A stretch of 25,633 bases of DNA from a virus, in IMG/VR virus record IMGVR_UViG_3300047287_000129, positions 1 through 25,633 of that record. The stretch is one strand, 5' to 3'. A program made the position numbers and the translations under genes. Positions 19,971 through 25,633 of this stretch are shown piece after piece (within the stretch, counting starts at the first letter, position 1; each line of letters opens with the position of its first letter). The notes below the pieces were generated by a model, which searched no databases, had not been told where the DNA came from, and was given only the letters and a program-made list of their open reading frames with translations.

Positions 19971-20774
19971 ATGAAAGTAATTATTAGAAGAAAAGAGGTG
20001 ATGAATCACCTGCCTAAGGAAATCCGTGCAGGAGCCAAGGTAAAAATCGGTTCAGTTTATGTGAATCGTCAGCCACTCAAAGGATTGGATGGGGAAGAGG
20101 AAAGTAAAGTACTCTCCAAAATTATTGACGTACCACCTGGACATGAAAAGTGGCCAGAAAAGACCAAAGACTTCTGGGCTAGTTTAAGTTTAAAAGTTCC
20201 TTTCGAAGGAGTAGAACTTGACATTAGCAAAGATGGAAATGGGATGCCGAATAATGTAATGGATTATATCTATTACCAATGGTGTAAAAAGCATAGACAA
20301 GTAGCAATGTCTGAAGAAGAGATGAAAACAGATGCTAACAAAAAATTCTATGTTTATGATCCTCAAAAAGACTTAATCAAAAAGAACACTAGAGTTCAGA
20401 TTAAGAAAGAAGCTGATAAAGAGTTTATTAAGCTTGGGGATAATAAAGATAAAATGAAAATGTTAGTTCGAGTTTTGATGAATTCTGATCCAGACAGACT
20501 ATCTGATCTAGAACTTGAAAACACATTATACGACTATAAAGAAAATAATGCAGAACGTTTTTTGAAATACTGTAAGGACGACACTTTAGAAATCCGTGCA
20601 GAAATTGAAGAAATGGTTGAGAAAGGAGTTCTTCGTAAGATTGGAAATCAACATATCCATGAAGATGAAACAATCGGAGAAGATGTCAAAGACACAATCG
20701 TTTACTTCAAGAACAAGAAAAATTCTGGTGCTGTTAATGTTATGAGAGCTAAGCTCAAAGAATTACAATACTAA
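19971..20774 (+). CDS. Hypothetical virion-region protein (267 aa)
   Basis: Starts MKVIIRRKEVMNHLPKEIRA. The first 100 residues include AKVKIGSVYVNRQPLKGLDGEEESKVLSKIIDVPPGHEKW, likely a beta-rich domain; residues 135-240 are helical, Lys/Glu/Asp-rich (LIKKNTRVQIKKEADKEFIKLGDNKDKMKML). A C-terminal FKNKKNSGAVNVMRAKLKELQY closes the protein. It sits between the capsid and connector candidates, so a head-completion or capsid-associated role is plausible. Nothing in the sequence identifies the family to me. Confidence 0.75.
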   Translation: MKVIIRRKEVMNHLPKEIRAGAKVKIGSVYVNRQPLKGLDGEEESKVLSKIIDVPPGHEKWPEKTKDFWASLSLKVPFEGVELDISKDGNGMPNNVMDYIYYQWCKKHRQVAMSEEEMKTDANKKFYVYDPQKDLIKKNTRVQIKKEADKEFIKLGDNKDKMKMLVRVLMNSDPDRLSDLELENTLYDYKENNAERFLKYCKDDTLEIRAEIEEMVEKGVLRKIGNQHIHEDETIGEDVKDTIVYFKNKKNSGAVNVMRAKLKELQY

Positions 20775-20785
20775 ACTAACTGTTA

Positions 20786-21910
20786 ATGACTGTTAACGAA
20801 ATGCATATAGCTGTCAACCTGGGGGTGCAAAAAATTGCATCCTTTCAGGTTGATAACTTATTACCTCAAGAGATTGATCATGAGTTAAATCTGTCTATGA
20901 TTAGGTTCATAAAACAGAGATACAATTCCACATCTAACCGTCTTGGGAAAGGATTTGAACAGTCTCAAAAACGTATTGACGATCTTAGAACATTAGTAGT
21001 AGAGCATACAGGATTTACTAATTATGAAGGATTAGCATTTAACTCTAACTATTCTGATATTTTTATAGATAGATATACCTTTCCATTAGATTACTTATTT
21101 TTAGTATCAGTTAGAGGTAATGTAGACTATGCATGTAATGACGTAGCTACATACGATTCAAATACTATTTCATATAATATGGTAAGAGTTGAGTTAACTC
21201 CTCCTGTAGATGGATATGTTTTAACAGGAATAGAAAGATGGAATTCAACATCTTCTTTATGGGAATTAGTAACTAATAATCCTTTAGGGGAAGAGATTGT
21301 ATACGAATCTTTAATTAATTCAGAAACGTATAACTTTGGTATAACTCCAGCATCATCGTTCCCTGATCAAGCTTCTTTAGGGACAACTGTGCATATTAGT
21401 CCAGTATTGAATAGCAACCACTTGTACTTAAACAGTCCATCTGGGTGGAGTCTAAGTTCAACTGCATCATATATAAGAGAGATATGGTGTCAACCTGGAA
21501 ATATGACTACAGCTATATACGTTGAAAGAGATTACATCAGATCAATAAATAAAACCTATAGATCTGGTACAAACACTGTACATAAGATAAGTTTGTGTAA
21601 ATTTGCACAGCATGATGATATTATAGTTATGTTAGATGACCCATTTAACAGAACTGATTATAGAACCCCATTGTATACAATAGAAGAAAATTATATTGAT
21701 TTACATACGGATGAAGAATTTGTGGTCCCCGAAGTTACTATTAAGTATATTCGTAGACCCGATAGTATCTCTATAACTAACGGAGTGGGATGTGAACTTC
21801 CAGAACACACTCACAATGAAATTGTAGAGATGACTATTAAAAGCATACTTGAGGGTATACAAGACCCTAGGTATCAAACTCAGACAATGGAAACATTCGA
21901 GAGTGAGTAA
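20786..21910 (+). CDS. Head-tail connector candidate (374 aa)
   Basis: Starts MTVNEMHIAVNLGVQKIASF, with QVDNLLPQEIDHELNLSMIRFIKQRYN (20-46) and a motif FEQSQKRIDDLRTLVVEHTG (about 58-77). This opening is, as I recall, a recurrent hypothetical structural protein in Bacteroidota phages, located between the capsid and tail genes. The middle (about 100-250) is beta-rich and the end helical (HNEIVEMTIKSILEGIQDPRYQTQTMET). The position fits a stopper or tail-tube adaptor. It is well placed but not proven. Confidence 0.75.
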   Translation: MTVNEMHIAVNLGVQKIASFQVDNLLPQEIDHELNLSMIRFIKQRYNSTSNRLGKGFEQSQKRIDDLRTLVVEHTGFTNYEGLAFNSNYSDIFIDRYTFPLDYLFLVSVRGNVDYACNDVATYDSNTISYNMVRVELTPPVDGYVLTGIERWNSTSSLWELVTNNPLGEEIVYESLINSETYNFGITPASSFPDQASLGTTVHISPVLNSNHLYLNSPSGWSLSSTASYIREIWCQPGNMTTAIYVERDYIRSINKTYRSGTNTVHKISLCKFAQHDDIIVMLDDPFNRTDYRTPLYTIEENYIDLHTDEEFVVPEVTIKYIRRPDSISITNGVGCELPEHTHNEIVEMTIKSILEGIQDPRYQTQTMETFESE

Positions 21911-21948
21911 AATAAATAAATGTTTAACTGCCTAAAACTTAAATTAAA

Positions 21949-22974
21949 ATGGCACCTCAAAATCTAAATCAGGTATTTGTTGCTAACGACATTACCGATA
22001 CTACTAACGGAACTATCTTAGACGGTTCTACCTTTCTTCAAAATGCTGCTGCAAATGCTAGCTTGATTGGAGTATGGAATGTAGCTACCAATGCATACTT
22101 GACAACATCTATGATGGCCGCTGCTGGTCCTATCCAGATTGTTCAAACTATGCCTTCTGGTACTAACCCAATTGCTTCTCCTATCATTGATGTTAAAGAC
22201 ATTAAGAGAATTAAGTACACTCAGTATGCTGCATCTGTTCGTCATAGCATTCGTATTGATGCTGGAGCTCCAACATCTACTAAAGCTGTAATGTTTAGAA
22301 TTGCACTTCGTACTGCTCCTACTGCTTATGCTAACTACTATCAAAATGGAACTTCTGTTGACCTTTCAGGAGGTGGATATGAATTTCCATTAGTAGGAAA
22401 CTTTGCAGCTGGTCGTATGATCTTTAACATTGAAGTATCTGCTGCTGAACATGCTGGAGCTGAAGCTACTTTGTACACTTCATTTATCTCTAAGCTACAA
22501 GCTAATAAAACTTTAAATGCAATATTCTCATTAACTAACAATGGTCCTGGTAACACTTTGGATATCATTGCTCGTCATGCAGGTGTTGTATTTGATGTAA
22601 CTGTTAACTACTCTGATGGTACAGGAGCTGTAGGATCTCAGAGTTTGAATGCTGGATTTGATGCAGGTTGCGGTAACTACTGGCAAGCTTTATCTGATGA
22701 GAAATCTCAACGTTCTCGTTATGGTAACTTCAACCGTATGTACTTCCCAACTGCATTCCCAGAGTTTGCTCAAAGTGGAAATACTTACGAAGTAGTTGAA
22801 ATTCAGTATGCTCACAATCACCCAGCTGATACTGGAATTGCTCGTGCAGGTGAATTGAACACTATCAAGATTTACAGTAAAGTTGCAGTAGCTGCTAATA
22901 CAGTTGCTGATACTGTATTCTTAGGTGGTTCTGCTGCTAACTGGGGAGTAACTAACACTGAATTAGTATTCTAA
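21949..22974 (+). CDS. Abundant virion protein, possible tail tube or capsid accessory protein (341 aa)
   Basis: Starts MAPQNLNQVFVANDITDTTN. It is Ala/Gly/Thr/Asn-rich and beta-rich, with no enzyme motif. It shares the capsid gene's codon habit (arginine mostly CGT) and has its own strong terminator at 22991-23018, which suggests very high expression. In tailed phages the second-most abundant virion protein is commonly the tail tube protein or a capsid decoration protein; either fits. A short intergenic gap (38 bases) upstream contains no recognisable -7 box. Confidence 0.75.
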   Translation: MAPQNLNQVFVANDITDTTNGTILDGSTFLQNAAANASLIGVWNVATNAYLTTSMMAAAGPIQIVQTMPSGTNPIASPIIDVKDIKRIKYTQYAASVRHSIRIDAGAPTSTKAVMFRIALRTAPTAYANYYQNGTSVDLSGGGYEFPLVGNFAAGRMIFNIEVSAAEHAGAEATLYTSFISKLQANKTLNAIFSLTNNGPGNTLDIIARHAGVVFDVTVNYSDGTGAVGSQSLNAGFDAGCGNYWQALSDEKSQRSRYGNFNRMYFPTAFPEFAQSGNTYEVVEIQYAHNHPADTGIARAGELNTIKIYSKVAVAANTVADTVFLGGSAANWGVTNTELVF

Positions 22975-22990
22975 GATTAATTAATTTAAA

Positions 22991-23018
22991 AGTGGGGGAG
23001 TCAAATCCCCTACTTTTT
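22991..23018 (+). terminator. Intrinsic terminator after 21949-22974
   Basis: AGTGGGGG pairs with CCCCTACT (22991-22998/23007-23014, one G-U) around an 8-nt loop, followed by TTTTAA. It lies 17 bases after the stop. Confidence 0.88.
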
Positions 23019-23045
23019 AATATCTTTACATTCAATAACTAAGAC

Positions 23046-23519
23046 ATGCCAGTAGCAATAGATTCAATAACTATCTCACAAGATTGTAAAACAATCACTA
23101 CAGTATTTTCAGGATTAACTGGAAGTATAAATGTAGAGTTTCTAAACAATATTACAGAAACAGAAGTATTAGCCACAGTTACTAATAGTGGTGGATCTGG
23201 AACATGGGTGTTAACTTCTGCAACTGCAGGAGAAACATTTAATGGTGTTATTACAATCTCATATCCAACAACAGGAATAGAAAAATATGCTGTTGGGATG
23301 TGTGAATTAGATTGCTGCATTGCAGGCTTAGTTACATCTGCTATTAACTGTACTTGTGAGTGTGATAAATGTGACGATGATTTACGTACAGCAGAGAAGG
23401 TGAGACTACTTTCTCAATCTGCTTTATACAGTGCTATTAATAATAATGTCACTGACGCTATCAATAAGTATAACAAAGCAAAAGAATTCTGCACAGCTTC
23501 TTGTGCATGTGGCTGCTAA
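23046..23519 (+). CDS. Cys-rich virion-region protein with Ig-like N-terminal part (157 aa)
   Basis: Starts MPVAIDSITISQDCKTITTV. Residues 1-80 look like a beta-sandwich with repeated Thr/Ser/Gly strands. The rest has a striking cysteine set: Cys86, 90, 91, 102, 104, 106, 109, 149, 153, 155 and 157 (CTCECDKC at 102-109; CTASCACGC at the end). The two clusters flank a helical hairpin (EKVRLLSQSALYSAINNNVTDAINKYNKAKEF), so the C-terminal module probably binds zinc or an iron-sulphur cluster, or forms disulphides outside the cell. A TATCTTTA box 17 bases upstream is one base off the -7 consensus. Confidence 0.8.
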   Translation: MPVAIDSITISQDCKTITTVFSGLTGSINVEFLNNITETEVLATVTNSGGSGTWVLTSATAGETFNGVITISYPTTGIEKYAVGMCELDCCIAGLVTSAINCTCECDKCDDDLRTAEKVRLLSQSALYSAINNNVTDAINKYNKAKEFCTASCACGC

Positions 23520-23954
23520 ATGGGATTACTACCAGAAACAATATATGGTCAAGACTTCGAGGAGTTTGTAAACTCTATCGAACTTTGCTATGCCACTAAA
23601 GGCACCTCATATTATAATAAAATATCTGGAGGTGTTCAATGTTCTAATTTAGAACTTCTTAAACTCGATCTTATCGTATATCTACTTAATAGATACAATA
23701 AAGACTCATCATTAGATTGCATATACTCTGGTCAAACTATGGCTGGGATTGTATACCCAAGAGTAGTAGACCCTACAGATACTACAACACATCTACAAGT
23801 TTATACTGACTTTGTCAATAGACTTTGTAGAGATTGTATTGTTTCAGATCCTCCTGCACCAGTTACTCCAGCTGCTGCAACATATTATCTATATAAGGAA
23901 GACGGAACAACAGAAATAACTTTAGAATCAGGAGGACACATAAACTTACAATAA
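23520..23954 (+). CDS. Hypothetical virion-region protein (144 aa)
   Basis: Starts MGLLPETIYGQDFEEFVNSI, with no gap from the preceding stop. It has a helical N-terminal half with several Cys (IELCYATKGTSYYNKI, VQCSNLELLKLDLIVYLLNRYN), a Cys pair later (LCRDCIV), and a Pro/Ala-rich linker (SDPPAPVTPAAATYY) before a short C-terminal beta segment (YLYKEDGTTEITLESGGHINL) similar to fibre-base segments. It probably works with the Cys-rich protein upstream and the fibre downstream. No family named. Confidence 0.75.
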   Translation: MGLLPETIYGQDFEEFVNSIELCYATKGTSYYNKISGGVQCSNLELLKLDLIVYLLNRYNKDSSLDCIYSGQTMAGIVYPRVVDPTDTTTHLQVYTDFVNRLCRDCIVSDPPAPVTPAAATYYLYKEDGTTEITLESGGHINLQ

Positions 23955-25133
23955 ATGGCAACTATTACCTCATTATCAACATTAGCAAAAACAAGTGTAT
24001 CAGCAAATGACTATTTGTTAATTGCAAATTCATCTGTACCTACAAACTATAAGTTTTTAGCATCAGATTTCTTTCCAACAATGACTACTTTAGGTACAAG
24101 TAGTGAGGCACTATTTGTAAGTGTGACAAATAAAAACACTTTGAATTTCAAAGGTATTAAGTCATTAAACTCATTATTAACAGTTGCCACTGCAAGTAAT
24201 AACATTACACTACAAGTTAATGAGTCTTTGATAAACCTAGCAAACTGTGATAATGCTACTGCAGGATTTTTATCATCTGTAAATTTAACCACAGATGTTA
24301 CAGGCATTCTCCCAGTTGCAAATGGAGGTACAGGAGCTGCAACTCTAACAGCTAATAGTTTAATATTAGGTAATGGTACATCAGCTTTATCAGCATTAGG
24401 GGTAGCTACAAATGGTCAGTTAGTAGTTGGAAGAACAGGTCTTAGTCCAGTGCTTGCTAATTTAACTGCAGGAACTAACGTAACTATTACTAATGGGGCA
24501 GGATCTATTACAGTTGCTGCTAACTTATCTACTTTAACTGCAAATCTAGATGCCGCAACATACAACATTTACAGATTCTCATGGTTAAGTGGGGATGGTG
24601 CTAATGAAGGTATTGCAGTAAATAGTGCTGGTAGAGTGTTTGTTGGTAGCTCAACTCCAACAGCTTTTTACACATACGATTTAAACGTAAACCAAAGCAT
24701 AGCTCTTAATGGGTCATTAGCTCAAAGAATTGAAATGACTACATCATCAACCCCTGCATCTTTAGGTATAGCAGCATCAACAGCTAACGTATCAAACGTA
24801 GCAGGTGGTGCAGCTTCTCTTGAAGGTGGAGGAGCATCAGGTACAGGTGCTGGTGGTATAGTTACAATTGCAGGAGGAGATGCAGCAGGTTCTGGAACTG
24901 GAGGTAACATAGTACTTGACCCAGGAACAAGTGGTTCTGGTACTGGTGGTAAAACAGTTATTAATGCTACTGGATCTGCTGGACCTTTAGCTAACTTTGT
25001 AGGAACCTCAGGTGCAGCATCTGCAAATTCTGTATCTAGTTCTACTGCCTCAGCAGCTGCTAAGACAGGAGCAATTAGAATTCAGATTAACGGAGTAGAT
25101 GCCTGGATTAGAGTATATGCTTCAGGAGAGTAA
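23955..25133 (+). CDS. Second tail fibre-like protein (392 aa)
   Basis: Starts MATITSLSTLAKTSVSANDY. The middle has LPVANGGTGAATLTANSLIL (about 117-136), a motif very common in phage tail fibres and other appendage proteins, followed by TNGQLVVGRTGLSPVLANLTAGTNVTITNGAG. Residues about 278-340 are glycine- and alanine-rich (GGAASLEGGGASGTGAGG, AGSGTGGNIVLDPGTSGSGTGGKTV), a compact low-complexity stalk. A short C-terminal domain (SSTASAAAKTGAIRIQINGVDAWIRVYA) may be the trimerisation or tip part. It could be a head fibre or a tail fibre; position after the abundant virion protein leaves both open. Confidence 0.75.
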   Translation: MATITSLSTLAKTSVSANDYLLIANSSVPTNYKFLASDFFPTMTTLGTSSEALFVSVTNKNTLNFKGIKSLNSLLTVATASNNITLQVNESLINLANCDNATAGFLSSVNLTTDVTGILPVANGGTGAATLTANSLILGNGTSALSALGVATNGQLVVGRTGLSPVLANLTAGTNVTITNGAGSITVAANLSTLTANLDAATYNIYRFSWLSGDGANEGIAVNSAGRVFVGSSTPTAFYTYDLNVNQSIALNGSLAQRIEMTTSSTPASLGIAASTANVSNVAGGAASLEGGGASGTGAGGIVTIAGGDAAGSGTGGNIVLDPGTSGSGTGGKTVINATGSAGPLANFVGTSGAASANSVSSSTASAAAKTGAIRIQINGVDAWIRVYASGE

Positions 25134-25150
25134 ACCAAAAATAAATATAT

Positions 25151-25582
25151 ATGCAAAACCAACCAGAAAAGTACGGAGTACATGTAACAGCGACGAACAG
25201 AGAGTTTTTAAACATGTACAAAGTTTTACATGAAACTCGTGGAGAGAAAGGAGTAAAGTATGCACTAATTGTTATTAAGAACTGTGAAGTAATTAAAAAT
25301 CATTTAGATGCATTAGAAGCAAAAGCAGCCCCTTCACAAGAATTCGTAGAACTTGCTATCAAAGCAAAAAAGTTTATTGAATCTGAAGATGAAGCAGGAT
25401 TAAAAGCTTTTGAAGAAGAGAATAAAGAACTTGTAGAAGCTAGAAAAAAGCAACTCGACGAAGTAAATGCAGAATTAGACCTAGAAGCTACACTAGAACT
25501 TAAGATGATTAATGAAAAAATTCTACCTGAAAGTTTAAGTGCAGAGCAACTAGAAATGATATTTAAACTAATAAATCCTTAA
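25151..25582 (+). CDS. Hypothetical coiled-coil protein (143 aa)
   Basis: Starts MQNQPEKYGVHVTATNREFL. An N-terminal part with NMYKVLHETRGEKGVKYALIVIKNCEVIKNHLDALE is followed by an acidic, heptad-rich helix (EFVELAIKAKKFIESEDEAGLKAFEEENKELVEARKKQLDEVNAEL), ending LPESLSAEQLEMIFKLINP. In siphophages, small helical proteins between the tube and tape-measure genes act as tail assembly chaperones; this acidic helical protein directly precedes another gene and would fit, but no frameshift site was found. Function is otherwise unknown. Confidence 0.7.
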   Translation: MQNQPEKYGVHVTATNREFLNMYKVLHETRGEKGVKYALIVIKNCEVIKNHLDALEAKAAPSQEFVELAIKAKKFIESEDEAGLKAFEEENKELVEARKKQLDEVNAELDLEATLELKMINEKILPESLSAEQLEMIFKLINP

Positions 25583-25586
25583 AATA

Positions 25587-25633
25587 ATGGCTTTTCAAAC
25601 TAACGAAGAAGTACTTCTAAATAATATAAATAC
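25587..25633 (+). CDS. Start of a further gene, partial
   Basis: An ATG at 25587, four bases after the stop of the preceding gene, opens a frame (MAFQTNEEVLLNNIN) that runs off the window end. Only 15 full codons are visible, so no function can be given. By context it is a tail or virion gene. Confidence 0.5.
   Translation, partial: MAFQTNEEVLLNNIN

Noticed and set aside
25500-25600. Programmed frameshift between 25151-25582 and the next gene, as in siphophage tail chaperones
   Set aside because: No slippery heptamer was seen near the stop codon, and the next gene has its own start codon.
1-25633. CRISPR array, integrase, transposase or toxin-antitoxin pair
   Set aside because: No regular repeat-spacer series and no recognisable recombinase, transposase or toxin motif was seen.
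1-25633. Firm assignment to the crAss-like phages (Crassvirales)
   Set aside because: An IHF-like gene and general style agree, but the gene order around terL and the capsid does not clearly match, and no marker could be compared without a database.

Overview
This window looks like part of the genome of a tailed dsDNA phage that infects a member of the Bacteroidota. The DNA is AT-rich and the genes are short and tightly packed. Promoter-like sites match the Bacteroidota -7 box (TAnnTTTG), in two cases with a (T/G)TTG element 21 bases upstream, and most starts lack a strong Shine-Dalgarno sequence. The packaging and head genes (TerL, portal, acidic pre-capsid protein, capsid) resemble those of large Bacteroidota podo/siphophages and crAss-like phages. 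I could not confirm a family from sequence alone.

Layout. Bases 1-4527 run leftward (minus strand): about a dozen small accessory genes, including a small lipoprotein, a small two-span membrane protein and several conserved phage proteins of unknown role. Three of these genes are preceded by long, unusually well-folded non-coding stretches (1441-1800, 3524-3744, 4127-4262). Bases 4528-5056 form the divergent control region. It has four exact-spaced 16-bp A/T-tract repeats, several inverted repeats, a DnaA-box-like site and a rightward promoter. From 5057 everything runs rightward: three tiny genes, a structured leader of about 290 nt behind a promoter, tail-fibre-like protein, lysis cassette (cell-wall enzyme, holin-like, two spanin-like proteins), GroES co-chaperonin with its own promoter, small regulatory/DNA-binding proteins (winged-helix-like, zinc-cluster, HU/IHF-like), terminase large subunit, portal, head-interior proteins, acidic scaffold-like protein, major capsid protein, connector candidates, a second abundant virion protein, a Cys-rich protein and another fibre-like protein. 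The window ends in the first codons of a further gene.

How it works together. The rightward block is a late operon: many genes overlap by one or four bases (TAATG, ATGA), which implies translational coupling. Intrinsic terminators after the capsid gene and after the 341-aa virion gene fit high expression of those two genes, and both have a distinct CGT-rich arginine codon choice. GroES probably helps host GroEL fold the capsid protein. The most unusual content is the set of folded RNAs: in the minus-strand set, every imperfect pair that I checked in the main helices is a G-U wobble on the transcribed strand, as expected of real RNA rather than chance palindromes.
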